A DNA stretch of 64,000 bases from Boudabousia marimammalium (GTDB taxonomy: Bacteria > Actinomycetota > Actinomycetes > Actinomycetales > Actinomycetaceae): the NCBI RefSeq assembly GCF_001936115.1, contig NZ_MPDM01000003.1:386-64385 (forward strand), given 5' to 3'. The translations under genes and the position numbers were made by a program. The notes under the pieces were generated by a model, which did not search any database, had not been told where the DNA came from, and was given only the letters and a program-made list of their open reading frames with translations. Shown here one piece after another: positions 52,975-62,247 of the stretch (positions within the stretch are counted from its first letter, which is position 1; the number at the start of each line of letters is the position of its first letter).

Positions 52975-53997
52975 ATGCGTATGCGCAAAGCCAGTGTAGT
53001 AGCTGCAACCATTTTGACACTATCCCTCGGGCTGGCAGGATGCTCCAACTCCGCCCCAGTTAATGGGACTCCGGAGCCCACTGCGTCTGGCGTTGCTACC
53101 CCAGTAGATGGTGATATGCCGGTAGTTGAAGGTGGATTTGGGGAAAAGCCCATTATCCATCCGGCTACGGGGAAAGAACCGACTGAGCTTGTTTCTGAGG
53201 TGCTAGTTAAGGGTGATGGGCCGGAAGTTAAAGAGACCGATACTTTGACCGTGAATTATGCCGGTCAGTTGTGGGATGGTAAGCCCTTTGATTCCTCTTT
53301 CGATAGGGGACAGCCTGCCACTTTCTCACTCTCTGGTGTTATTGCGGGCTGGACTAAAGGATTGGCAGGAAAGCACGTCGGTGACCGCGTGCTGTTGGTG
53401 ATTCCTTCTGATCTTGGTTATGGAGATCAAGGCAATCCTCCGACGATTCCGGGGAAAGCGACACTGGTCTTTGTCGTGGACATTATTGAAGCTATGTCGA
53501 AAGAACAAGCGGACGCAAAAGCGCAAGAACAGCAGGCAAAAGCTGCTGAAAAGCAAGCTAAGCTGGAAGCATTGATGCCAAAGATTAAGGAACAGGGCAA
53601 TGCTGCTATCGCAGCTGCGGAAAAGCAGAACGTAAGCCTACCTGCTGGTGTCACCACGGATAACAATCAGCAGGGAAATCCCACTTTGAAAGCCGAAGCC
53701 TCAGTGGTCAGCGAAGCGCCCGACAAGTTCTACGTCCTGCTGAAGGGAAAGGGTGAGCAGCTTTCCAAGGATAAAATTTTCTTTGCGCGGCAAACCTACA
53801 CTTATGCGGGCAACAAAGAGCCGGCTCAAACTGGTGAGGAGCTGGGTTACCTAGTTGGGGATGATCCGAATGCTGCCGCCTATCTAAACTACACGGTGGG
53901 TACCCGTCTGCTACGCGTTGTGGAGATGGGGGATGGTCGTACTCTGGTGCAGATCATTGATATTATGGGCGTGGGAGATAGAGATCTAGTCAACTAG
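52975..53997 (+). CDS. FKBP-type peptidyl-prolyl isomerase lipoprotein
   Basis: 340 residues. A lipoprotein signal ends at the lipobox LAGC near residue 23. One FKBP domain (about 65-165) has TLTVNYAGQLWDGKPFDSSF and VIPSDLGYGDQGNPPTIPG, followed by an Ala/Gln/Lys coiled coil (170-205) and a C-terminal domain of about 130 residues. It probably folds exported proteins at the outer face of the membrane. AAGGAG seven bases before the ATG. Confidence 0.92.
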   Translation: MRMRKASVVAATILTLSLGLAGCSNSAPVNGTPEPTASGVATPVDGDMPVVEGGFGEKPIIHPATGKEPTELVSEVLVKGDGPEVKETDTLTVNYAGQLWDGKPFDSSFDRGQPATFSLSGVIAGWTKGLAGKHVGDRVLLVIPSDLGYGDQGNPPTIPGKATLVFVVDIIEAMSKEQADAKAQEQQAKAAEKQAKLEALMPKIKEQGNAAIAAAEKQNVSLPAGVTTDNNQQGNPTLKAEASVVSEAPDKFYVLLKGKGEQLSKDKIFFARQTYTYAGNKEPAQTGEELGYLVGDDPNAAAYLNYTVGTRLLRVVEMGDGRTLVQIIDIMGVGDRDLVN

Positions 53998-54015
53998 ATC
54001 CACAGGGAGGACAAA

Positions 54016-54411
54016 ATGGCCAACAAAGACCATCTGAATATTTTGGTTTTCAGTGACGACAGCAGTTTTCGGGAAGAAATTAAAGCTGCTATCGGTTTAC
54101 ATCCCTACGTGGGCTCTCCACAAGTAACTTTCCATGATGCTGCTACCTCATTCGGAGTAACAAGCATACTGGAAGAAAACCATGTGGACCTTGCCATCTT
54201 CGATGGAGAGGTACAAAAAGACGGAGCAATGTCAGTAGCCCACACCGTGCACGATACTTTGCCGGAGGACTCCATCCCGCCGATTGTGTTCATCGTCGCG
54301 CGCCAGCAGGACGAATGGTTGGCCAGAGGCGCGCATGCAAGTTTGATTCTAACTCAGCCGGTCGAACCGATTCTTTTACAAGAACAAGTGGCTCAGCTCC
54401 TTAAGCGGTAA
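54016..54411 (+). CDS. Degenerate receiver-like protein
   Basis: 131 residues with the CheY-like pattern: acidic pair SDDSS near residue 12, AIFDGEV at the phosphorylation-site strand, and a PIVFIVARQ strand. The conserved Lys before Pro of the last strand is replaced: LTQPVEP instead of the usual KPxxx. There is no output domain. It might be a pseudo-receiver that binds a partner. It is 18 bases after the FKBP gene. Confidence 0.6.
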   Translation: MANKDHLNILVFSDDSSFREEIKAAIGLHPYVGSPQVTFHDAATSFGVTSILEENHVDLAIFDGEVQKDGAMSVAHTVHDTLPEDSIPPIVFIVARQQDEWLARGAHASLILTQPVEPILLQEQVAQLLKR

Positions 54412-54443
54412 CTCTTTGCCTGGGGTGAGCCGAGTGTGGCCAC

Positions 54444-54797
54444 CTAACGCTTCCTAAAGGGCTTGCCTCCAAGAGGAAGTAACGTCACAGCGAAAAGTAC
54501 AGCCCCAGCGACGAGTACACTAACGCGCGCCCAGACTGGCAAGACTATCTGGGCTATGCCTAGACCTGCCCATCCTGCTATCAGGATTATTAAGAGGAAG
54601 ATGCTGACCTGTCTTAGGGAATTCAGCTTGGGTAGCGGGTCTGGTTCGGGGGCCATAAATTTGCCATCATCGGGATCTTCCGCCAGTGAGTAATCGCGTG
54701 GCCCACCCAGAGTCGCATCGATCTCAGTATTCTCGACCAAACGCCGAAATTCAGCGTCGATTTCTTCTTGCTCGTGTCCATTTCTACGAAACCACAT
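54444..54797 (-). CDS. Small membrane protein with two helices
   Basis: 117 residues: a polar acidic N-terminal half (EEIDAEFRRLVENTEIDATL) and two hydrophobic helices (about 65-105) with a basic end, resembling the short DUF308/DUF3040-like actinobacterial membrane proteins without a firm match. Divergent from the acyltransferase gene. Confidence 0.6.
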   Translation of the reverse strand: MWFRRNGHEQEEIDAEFRRLVENTEIDATLGGPRDYSLAEDPDDGKFMAPEPDPLPKLNSLRQVSIFLLIILIAGWAGLGIAQIVLPVWARVSVLVAGAVLFAVTLLPLGGKPFRKR

Positions 54798-54876
54798 AGC
54801 AGTATCGTAGCAGTTGGGAAGTTTTAGGCATATAATCAGTAGTTATTCGGCCATGCATCGAAGCCAAGGAGGACTC

Positions 54877-55641
54877 GTGTTCTATAAGCTACTTAAATTG
54901 ATTGGTGGCCCGTTTCTCAAGCTGATTTATCGCCCTTGGATTGAGGGGGCTGAGAACATCCCCGAAGACGGCCCAGCCATCATGGCTTCCAACCACCTTG
55001 CTGTGTTTGACTCCGTTTTCTTACCCTTGATGGTTAAACGATCAATTGTTTTTATGGGTAAGGGCGACTATTTCACCGGTAAGGGTTTGAAGGGAAAGTT
55101 TATCGCCAAATTCATGCGTATGGTGGGCACAATTCCAGTTGACCGTACCGGCGGTAAGGCAGCCGAGGCCGCGTTGAACGCGGGTCTGGCGCGACTATCT
55201 GAAGGGGAGCTTTTTGGTATTTATCCGGAGGGTACCCGTAGTCCCGACGGTAAGCTATACCGAGGGCGCACCGGCGTTGCTAAGTTGGCTTTGCGCTCGG
55301 GTGCTCCGGTAATTCCAGTAGCGATGATTGAGACTAATGTGGCGCAGCCTATTGGCACTAGGATTCCGCGTCTGCACCGGGTTGGTATTGTCGTTGGTGA
55401 GCCATTGGACTTCTCACGTTACAGCGGTTTAGAACAAGATCGTTTTGTTCTACGCGCAGTTACTGATGAAATCATGTATGCGTTGATGAACCTTTCGAAG
55501 CAGGAATACTCTGATGAGTATGCTTCCGTTGTGAAAGCACGTCTAGCTGCTGAGGGTAAATTTGCTGGCCCAGTGCCACGAACTGCTGAAACTATCGCGG
55601 AAGAAAACCAGGACTCTCAAGGCGATCGCTCTGCTGAGTGA
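54877..55641 (+). CDS. plsC: 1-acyl-sn-glycerol-3-phosphate acyltransferase
   Basis: 254 residues from the GTG at 54877, preceded by AGGAGG; the open frame extends 21 codons further up without a ribosome site. Acyltransferase motifs NHLAVFDS (HX4D) and YPEGTRSPDG are present. It makes phosphatidic acid from lysophosphatidate in membrane lipid synthesis. A Glu-rich tail follows residue 220. Confidence 0.9.
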   Translation: MFYKLLKLIGGPFLKLIYRPWIEGAENIPEDGPAIMASNHLAVFDSVFLPLMVKRSIVFMGKGDYFTGKGLKGKFIAKFMRMVGTIPVDRTGGKAAEAALNAGLARLSEGELFGIYPEGTRSPDGKLYRGRTGVAKLALRSGAPVIPVAMIETNVAQPIGTRIPRLHRVGIVVGEPLDFSRYSGLEQDRFVLRAVTDEIMYALMNLSKQEYSDEYASVVKARLAAEGKFAGPVPRTAETIAEENQDSQGDRSAE

Positions 55642-55767
55642 TGTTTCGCATAAGCGCGCTGCTTAAGGACTTCTTCGACGCAAAAGTAAATAGCTTGTAC
55701 AATAGTTGAGGAACTCACCCACCTACTTCAACAGCGTAGACTGTTGACCAAAATGGAAGGCATAATA

Positions 55768-56997
55768 ATGACGGTTCGTCGTGTTGCTCTACTTACTGCC
55801 GGCGGTTTCGCTCCCTGTCTCTCATCCGCTATTGGCGGATTGATTGAGCGCTACACTGAAATCGCTCCTGAAGTTGAGATTATCGCGTATCAGAACGGCT
55901 ACCACGGTCTACTTACCGGCAACTTTGTTGTTGTAGATGAGACTGCCCGCAAGCATGCTGATGTGCTACACCGTTTCGGTGGTTCTTGCATCGGTAACTC
56001 ACGTGTTAAGCTGACCAACGCCGAAGACTTGATTAAGCGCGGCCTGGTACAGGAAGGCGATAATCCGCTTGAGGTTGCGGCAAAACAGCTAGAGAAGGAC
56101 GGTGTCGACGTTCTGCATACCATTGGTGGCGATGACACCAACACGACAGCAGCAGATCTGGCCGCCTATTTGGCTGAGCACAACTACAACCTGACTGTTG
56201 TCGGCCTACCCAAGACTATCGACAACGATGTGGTTCCGATTCGTCAATCCCTCGGTGCTTGGACTGCTGCCGAGCAGGCATCCGTTTTCGCGCAGAATGT
56301 GATTGGTGAGCATCGCTCGAATCCGCGTATGCTCATCGTGCATGAAGTTATGGGACGTAACTGCGGCTGGTTGACCGCTGCTTCCTCTCTTGCCTATCGC
56401 AAGTGGCTGGATACCCAGGAATGGGTCCCTTCAATTGGTCTTTCACGCGAACGCTGGGATATTCACGCCGTATTCGTTCCCGAAATGAAGATTGATATTG
56501 ATGCTGAGGCTGCCCGTCTGCGCGCCATCATGGATGCACAGGGCAACGTTAACATCTTCCTGTCTGAGGGTGCGGGCGTGCCTGAAATCATTGCTGAGAT
56601 GGAAGAAAGCGGTATGGAAGTTCCGCGTGACCCCTTTGGTCATGTGAAGCTCGATAGGATTAATCCCGGACAGTGGTTCGCTAACCAGTTCGCTGAACTG
56701 ATTGGTGCGGAGAAGGTCATGGTACAGAAGTCCGGTTATTTCTCCCGTTCCGCTCGTGCCAACGCTGATGACCTCCGCCTGATTAAGTCTATGACCGACC
56801 TTGCCGTGCAGTGCGCATTTGAACGCACTTCCGGCGTTGTCGGACATGACGAGGAAGATAACAACCGACTCAAGGCCGTGCCCTTTGAGCGCATCGCCGG
56901 TGGCAAGCCCTTCAACATCATGGAACCTTGGTTCCAGGACATGATGGCAAATATCGGCCAGACCGTTGAACCTGCTGAGACCGTTGCCGGTCACTAA
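55768..56997 (+). CDS. pfp: Pyrophosphate-dependent 6-phosphofructokinase
   Basis: 409 residues from the ATG at 55768 (GGAAGG seven bases upstream). GGDDTNT and PKTIDND are the motif variants (extra Asp, extra Lys) that mark use of pyrophosphate rather than ATP, so the reaction is reversible and saves ATP in glycolysis. A related non-classical length and the IFVSEGAG-like IFLSEGAG segment fit the actinomycete PPi-PFK group. A hairpin terminator follows. Confidence 0.88.
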   Translation: MTVRRVALLTAGGFAPCLSSAIGGLIERYTEIAPEVEIIAYQNGYHGLLTGNFVVVDETARKHADVLHRFGGSCIGNSRVKLTNAEDLIKRGLVQEGDNPLEVAAKQLEKDGVDVLHTIGGDDTNTTAADLAAYLAEHNYNLTVVGLPKTIDNDVVPIRQSLGAWTAAEQASVFAQNVIGEHRSNPRMLIVHEVMGRNCGWLTAASSLAYRKWLDTQEWVPSIGLSRERWDIHAVFVPEMKIDIDAEAARLRAIMDAQGNVNIFLSEGAGVPEIIAEMEESGMEVPRDPFGHVKLDRINPGQWFANQFAELIGAEKVMVQKSGYFSRSARANADDLRLIKSMTDLAVQCAFERTSGVVGHDEEDNNRLKAVPFERIAGGKPFNIMEPWFQDMMANIGQTVEPAETVAGH

Positions 56998-57015
56998 TCG
57001 GTAGTTTTGAACGTA

Positions 57016-57054
57016 GGTTCTTCCCCTGGCACATCTTGGGCCAGGGGAAGAACC
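57016..57054 (+). terminator. Hairpin between pfp and the DAHP synthase gene
   Basis: GGTTCTTCCCCTGGC (57016-57030) pairs exactly with GCCAGGGGAAGAACC (57040-57054). There is no long T-run, so it may only attenuate. Confidence 0.7.
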
Positions 57055-57076
57055 ATTTAAAGAGGTAGTAGAACTA

Positions 57077-58414
57077 ATGGACGCGCAAACCTTTGCAAAG
57101 CTAAACGAGTGGCGTAACTATCCGGCACAACAGCAACCCAGCTACGCCGACAAAAGGTTGCTGCGCGAAATCACTGAAGACTTGCGAACTAGGCCCCCGC
57201 TAGTTTTTGCAGGTGAAGTCGATCAACTCACCCGCAAGCTGGCAGCGGCTGCCGCTGGCCAAGCCTTCGTGTTGACCGGTGGTGACTGCGCGGAGACTTT
57301 TGCTGACTCCACTGCAGATAAGATTCGCGCTAAAGTCCAGACAATCTTGCAAATGTCCTTAGTAATGAGCTATGGAGCGTCCATGCCGATTGTGAAGATG
57401 GGCAGGATAGCGGGACAATATTCGAAACCCCGGTCGGCCCCACAAGAATCTAAAGACGGCATAACTTTGCCTTCGTATCGTGGTGACGCAGTAAATGGAT
57501 TCGCCTTCACGCATCAATCACGTCAGCCGGATCCACGACGACTACTGGAAATGTATCAGCGCTCCGCTACTTCTTTGAACCTGATCCGGGCTTTTACCCA
57601 AGGTGGTTACGCAGACTTACGTCAGGTGCATCTGTGGAATCAGGGCTTTCGGAATAACCCGGCCTTTAGCAAATACGAAACCATTGCGAGTGAATTGGAT
57701 CGGGCTCTTAGATTCATGACGGCGGTAGGTGCAGATTTTGATTCGATCAAGACTGTTGATTTTTATTCCGCGCATGAATCATTGCTCTTAGAGTACGAGT
57801 CCGCGATGACGCGTGTTGATTCACGTACCGGTAAACTTTACGACACCTCGGCACATTATCTGTGGATAGGTGAGAGAACCCGAGACCCTGAATCCGCACA
57901 CGTCAAACAAGCCATGCAGATTGCCAATCCGATTGGAGTGAAGATTGGGCCAAATACTTCGCCTCAGGATTTGCTGCGTTTGATTGATTTGCTGAACCCT
58001 GAAGGTGTGCCTGGGCGTCTGTCATTCATCACCAGAATGGGTGTGGGTAACATTAGAAAGGTCTTACCAGGATTGGTGAAAGCCGTTGAAGAGACAGGGA
58101 ATCCAGTCGTGTGGATTTCTGATCCGATGCATGGCAACACGATCACCTCAGTCTCCGGATACAAGACGCGACGCTTTAGCGATATCCTCGGCGAGGTCGA
58201 AGGCTTTTTCCAAGCTGTGCGGGAAGCAGGCGGTATCCCTGGAGGTATCCATATTGAGCTAACTGGGGATGATGTCACCGAAGTCATGGGCGGTTCGCAG
58301 GATGTCTCAGATGATGCGCTAGCAGAACGCTATGAGACTCTTGTAGATCCTCGGCTAAACCATCAGCAATCTTTGGAACTAGCTTTCTTGCTGACTCAGT
58401 ATCTAGCAGTCTAA
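57077..58414 (+). CDS. Class II 3-deoxy-7-phosphoheptulonate (DAHP) synthase
   Basis: 445 residues of the plant/actinobacterial class II family, recognisable from TGGDCAETFADSTADKIR, GRIAGQYSKPRS and VWISDPMHGNT. It condenses phosphoenolpyruvate and erythrose-4-phosphate, the first step to chorismate and aromatic amino acids. The start ATG 57077 is about 20 bases past a hairpin. It converges with pknB two bases later. Confidence 0.95.
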   Translation: MDAQTFAKLNEWRNYPAQQQPSYADKRLLREITEDLRTRPPLVFAGEVDQLTRKLAAAAAGQAFVLTGGDCAETFADSTADKIRAKVQTILQMSLVMSYGASMPIVKMGRIAGQYSKPRSAPQESKDGITLPSYRGDAVNGFAFTHQSRQPDPRRLLEMYQRSATSLNLIRAFTQGGYADLRQVHLWNQGFRNNPAFSKYETIASELDRALRFMTAVGADFDSIKTVDFYSAHESLLLEYESAMTRVDSRTGKLYDTSAHYLWIGERTRDPESAHVKQAMQIANPIGVKIGPNTSPQDLLRLIDLLNPEGVPGRLSFITRMGVGNIRKVLPGLVKAVEETGNPVVWISDPMHGNTITSVSGYKTRRFSDILGEVEGFFQAVREAGGIPGGIHIELTGDDVTEVMGGSQDVSDDALAERYETLVDPRLNHQQSLELAFLLTQYLAV

Positions 58415-58416
58415 TC

Positions 58417-60498
58417 CTAGAAGATAGTAATCGTTACGACTGAGCCCTTGGGTGCCATTTTGCCTTGTCCGGGGTCAGCATAACGTACCCGGTTCAACAA
58501 GCCACCGCTGAATTTCTTTATCTTCACCTGGAAACCTGCGGCCTCAAGGCGTTTCTTAGCTTCCTCGGTAGTAGCCCCAAATACCCTAGGCACTTCGACC
58601 AGTTCAGGTCCTTTCGAGATAACCAGTTTGACTTTATCGCCGCGATAGAGGGTTTTCCCGGCCTCTGGTTCTTGCGAGATGATTGAGCCTTGTGCGACGG
58701 TATCGGAGAATGCCTCACTTAGTTCATAACTGAAAACGGCATCATCACCTTCGGTATTGACATCAGTTAAGGTTTTGCCGACTAGATTAGGAAGCTCGAA
58801 AGGTTGTCTTCCTTTGGACACGGTTAAAGAAATTACGGTGTCATGCCGCACTGAAGCGTTTTCAGATTCGCTAGCAGACATGACTTGCTTTGCCGGAACA
58901 GTTTCAGACCACTCTTCAATAATAGTCGGGGCTTTAAACCGAAGATTCAGCAGGGTTTCCTGTGCGTCGTCAAGACTTAAACCTTCAAGTCTTGGAACCG
59001 TGAACATTTCGACGCCTTGGGATACTCTAACTTGGACTGGCGTAGACTTCCGGAACTGTTGTCCTGCTTCTGGGGTGGTAGCGACTACATGGCCTGCAGG
59101 GATGGTGTCGGAGAATCCCTCCTGGGTTTCAGTTGTGAAGCCGGCAGCGTTGATTCTATCCAGTGCTTCTTCAACTGGTAGACCTTCTACGGTCGGCATG
59201 ATGCTGTATGAGCCCGGACCAAGAGCTTGATACCACCAGTAACCTCCACCAGAGAATGCTGCAGCTACGAGCAATATGAGGAGGAGGATCCACGGCCACC
59301 TGCGCCGGCTAGATTGTTCAGCTTCATCAGAAGCGATTGGAATCTGCTCAGCTCCTTGTTTGTGAACCGTGACGGGAGCAAGTACCGTGTCTTTGCCAGC
59401 CGGGGACGGAGGTAATGGAGAAGTATACGACTGGGGTTGGAACCGGATTGTCTGGTCTGGCTCTACTGCGGTGTCCTCCACAACGAAATCAGCACGGCGA
59501 GCCAATAAAGAAGCGGGAATTGCGGCATATGTATTCCCTATCAGGGTGAGAGCTTCCGCTGCTGAGCTGACCCGTTCCTCGGGGTTTTTGGCTGTGAGAG
59601 CCGAGACTAGTTCATCAATCTCAATAGGTAGCCAATCGACCAATGTGGAAGGCGACGGAACGGATTCGTTGACATGGGAATATGCAACATTAATGGGGGA
59701 CTTTCCGCCAAAGGGCGTGGTGCCAGTAATCATCTCGTAAAGCATGATCCCCAGCGAATATAGGTCTCCGCGTCCATCCGAATCTCCAGTTGTAACGACT
59801 TCTGGCGCCACATACGCGACTGTTCCGAGAACTGTGGAATGTGAACTAATCGAAATCTCGGAAACCGTGCGGGCTAAACCAAAATCGGCAATCTTAGGAG
59901 AGCCATCCTGGGTAAGCAAAATATTTTCGGGCTTGATATCGCGATGCACAACTCCATTACGATGAGCGGCATCAAGTCCTTGAGCGATGGCTTTCGTTAG
60001 CTCTAGGGCCTGGCCGAGAGGGTACGGCCCGCTGGTGCGCAGTGAGTCGCGCACTGTTGCGCCCTCGACCAGCTCCATCACGATGTAGGCGGTCCCTTGC
60101 ACCTGACCTTGGTCGAAGACTGTCACGATATGTGGATGAATTAGGCGTGCGACAGAACGTGCCTCTTGCTGGAAACGAGCGGCAAAAGACCCGGATCCGA
60201 GGAGGTGCGGATGCATTACTTTGATAGCGACTTCTCGTTCGAGGCGTTCATCAACCGCGTGATAAACGGTAGCCATGCCGCCACGGGCCAGAAGTTTCGT
60301 GACGCGGTAACGCTGATCCAGCTTAACCCCAATCAAAGGATCCTTAATAGCCGCGTCCTCGGATTCTGAGCGGGAACCGGAGAGGACAATCTCCTGAGCC
60401 GCATCCGCACCTTTAGACACGCCAGTTAGAGGCTCCGGCGATTGGCTAGCGGAACCTTGAGGGGAATCGTGGTCTTCTTCAGATGGCGGCAACATCAC
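58417..60498 (-). CDS. pknB: PASTA-domain serine/threonine protein kinase
   Basis: 693 residues. A cytoplasmic kinase domain (about 55-320: LARGGMATVYHA, VHRDIKPENILL, DFGLA), a juxtamembrane Pro/Gln-rich linker, one membrane helix (about 395-420) and four extracellular PASTA domains (about 425-690) that bind muropeptides or lipid II. It matches PknB/Stk1, controlling cell-wall growth and division. It stands alone rather than in the usual pknA-pbpA-rodA cluster. Confidence 0.93.
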   Translation of the reverse strand: MMLPPSEEDHDSPQGSASQSPEPLTGVSKGADAAQEIVLSGSRSESEDAAIKDPLIGVKLDQRYRVTKLLARGGMATVYHAVDERLEREVAIKVMHPHLLGSGSFAARFQQEARSVARLIHPHIVTVFDQGQVQGTAYIVMELVEGATVRDSLRTSGPYPLGQALELTKAIAQGLDAAHRNGVVHRDIKPENILLTQDGSPKIADFGLARTVSEISISSHSTVLGTVAYVAPEVVTTGDSDGRGDLYSLGIMLYEMITGTTPFGGKSPINVAYSHVNESVPSPSTLVDWLPIEIDELVSALTAKNPEERVSSAAEALTLIGNTYAAIPASLLARRADFVVEDTAVEPDQTIRFQPQSYTSPLPPSPAGKDTVLAPVTVHKQGAEQIPIASDEAEQSSRRRWPWILLLILLVAAAFSGGGYWWYQALGPGSYSIMPTVEGLPVEEALDRINAAGFTTETQEGFSDTIPAGHVVATTPEAGQQFRKSTPVQVRVSQGVEMFTVPRLEGLSLDDAQETLLNLRFKAPTIIEEWSETVPAKQVMSASESENASVRHDTVISLTVSKGRQPFELPNLVGKTLTDVNTEGDDAVFSYELSEAFSDTVAQGSIISQEPEAGKTLYRGDKVKLVISKGPELVEVPRVFGATTEEAKKRLEAAGFQVKIKKFSGGLLNRVRYADPGQGKMAPKGSVVTITIF

Positions 60499-60565
60499 AA
60501 CAATAGTTTAGGGGGAAGCAGTACCATTACCTAGTTATCGGCCGGGCGTGTGAGATCGCCGGCTA

Positions 60566-61675
60566 CTACCTAGTGCGGTAAACGAGACTTTCACTAAGGT
60601 CAAGTAGGGGAGCAGAGTTGGGAAAATCGAGTTTTGCCAGTCTCTCAACCCCCTGCTGGTAGAGTTCGTCAATCTTATTATCGACGGCTTCACGGGCGCC
60701 GCTTGTCTCCATCAATTGACTAATGGTTAGGCAATCTTCTGTGCTGCGTATTGGCTGTGAATATAGTCGCTCTAGCAGCTTTCTTTCGCTCGAGGAACAT
60801 AGTTGCAGAGTAAGTGCCAATAGGTACGTACGCTTCCCTTCAACCAGGTCGTGCTGAGCAGGTTTCCCAGAGTCGCTGGCCGGGCTGAATACTCCAAGTT
60901 GGTCGTCGCGGAGTTGAAAGGCGACCCCCCAACTGGAGATAGCTTTCCATAACGCGGATAGGCGGGAACCGGAGATATTTGCGAACTGAGCCCCGAGACA
61001 GACTGGATCAATTACGGAATACCCGGCAGTTTTATAGTTGATTACCTCGATTGGACGGTCTGTGTCCAGACTCTGATTTACTGTCTTCATATCTAAGACA
61101 ACATCAAGATATTGCCCAATGGCAACCCGTTTAGTCATCTGCGCAAAGTCCCGCAAAATCTGCATTCCCGCGGGGTGTTCCCGCACTGCTTCGGTGGCGC
61201 ACTCGAGCGCCAAAGCATAGGTAATATCGCCTACCAGCACGGCTGAGGCAGTACCAAAATCTGAGAGTTTTGCGCTGTCTGTGGCTAGGTGAGATTGGCT
61301 GGCACGAACATGAGTGGTGGGCTTTCCTCGGCGCAGGTCAGAGTGGTCAACGAGGTCGTCGTGGACGAGCGCGGACGCCTGATAGAACTCGGTTGCACTG
61401 CCTAAAAGAGCAAGCTGTTCCGCGCTGTCTGCTGATATCTGCGAGTCATCTTCGACACTCAAAAGATAGCCAGCGTGAACGCACAGCGCGCGGAGGCGCT
61501 TGCCTCCCTGTACCGAAGCCAATAGTAACTCATCAAGGAGGGACCAATATCTCGGTGTATCTGTGCTTTGCTGGGAATACGGTGTGGCTTTAGCGCGTTT
61601 AGTTAGCTGTTGGTTGACCAACGTGAGATACTGGGAGGGATCTGATAGGGGCGCGCTGTGATGGCTTTGAGTCAT
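60566..61675 (-). CDS. Polyprenyl diphosphate synthase (trans)
   Basis: 369 residues. The first aspartate-rich motif is DDLVD (followed by DLRRGKPT) and the second DDQLG, whose last position is Gly where many synthases have Asp. It elongates isoprenoid diphosphates, giving the geranylgeranyl or longer chain for menaquinone or lipid carriers. Chain length cannot be read by eye. Cotranscription with pknB is possible. Confidence 0.85.
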   Translation of the reverse strand: MTQSHHSAPLSDPSQYLTLVNQQLTKRAKATPYSQQSTDTPRYWSLLDELLLASVQGGKRLRALCVHAGYLLSVEDDSQISADSAEQLALLGSATEFYQASALVHDDLVDHSDLRRGKPTTHVRASQSHLATDSAKLSDFGTASAVLVGDITYALALECATEAVREHPAGMQILRDFAQMTKRVAIGQYLDVVLDMKTVNQSLDTDRPIEVINYKTAGYSVIDPVCLGAQFANISGSRLSALWKAISSWGVAFQLRDDQLGVFSPASDSGKPAQHDLVEGKRTYLLALTLQLCSSSERKLLERLYSQPIRSTEDCLTISQLMETSGAREAVDNKIDELYQQGVERLAKLDFPNSAPLLDLSESLVYRTR

Positions 61676-61750
61676 TCTCGCAAGATAACAGATTCAACCG
61701 GTCCAGACCACTGCTATGTTAAGTGATTTACGAAATGGGGGTAGGTGTCT

Positions 61751-62128
61751 ATGGCAGTTCTGCTAACCTACTGTGGTACGGAGGAGTCTAATGCGGCGGC
61801 GAATGCAGCAATCGCAGTAGCTTCGAAAATGCGTACCTCTCTGCTAGTTTTGCTGTCTGAAGACGAACAGCTGGGCCCCGATAACCGTGACCCAGAAGGC
61901 CCGCTTTGGGAGATGCTAGGCGCGACCGATATTCCATTTGAGATTCACCGGAGCGGTCCAGGAGAGCAGATTTCTGAACAGGTGATTAAGCTAGCGACGG
62001 AACTTGAATGCGAGCTAGTTGTCCTAGGATTGGTTGGAAAAGTTGGCGGAAACTGGACTTTGGGGCCGCAGGCTCAGAATATTCTACTGAATTCCCCCTG
62101 CCCAGTTCTGACCGCAACAGCTAACTAG
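61751..62128 (+). CDS. Small universal stress protein-like protein
   Basis: 125 residues with UspA-type topology: first strand VLLTYCGTEESNAAANAAIA, central CELVVLGLVGK, and a final C-terminal strand PCPVLTATA. The nucleotide-binding G-2x-G-9x-G(S/T) motif is not evident, so it may not bind ATP. ATG 61751 is preferred over the GTG at 61745 for spacing to the GGGGG ribosome site. Confidence 0.65.
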   Translation: MAVLLTYCGTEESNAAANAAIAVASKMRTSLLVLLSEDEQLGPDNRDPEGPLWEMLGATDIPFEIHRSGPGEQISEQVIKLATELECELVVLGLVGKVGGNWTLGPQAQNILLNSPCPVLTATAN

Positions 62129-62187
62129 GCGCCACCGCACAGAAGTTGTAATAGCTCACTCAACGCGAAAATATTCGTCCCCGCGAT

Positions 62188-62193
62188 TATAAT
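62188..62193 (+). promoter_or_regulatory. Candidate -10 box of the sigma factor gene
   Basis: TATAAT lies 55 bases before the sigma gene start in a 119-base gap. No clear -35 element was seen. Confidence 0.4.
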
Positions 62194-62247
62194 TGTTAAT
62201 GTTTGTGCCGTACAGGCCAAAGTAATGCAGTTCACGAAAGGTGCTCC

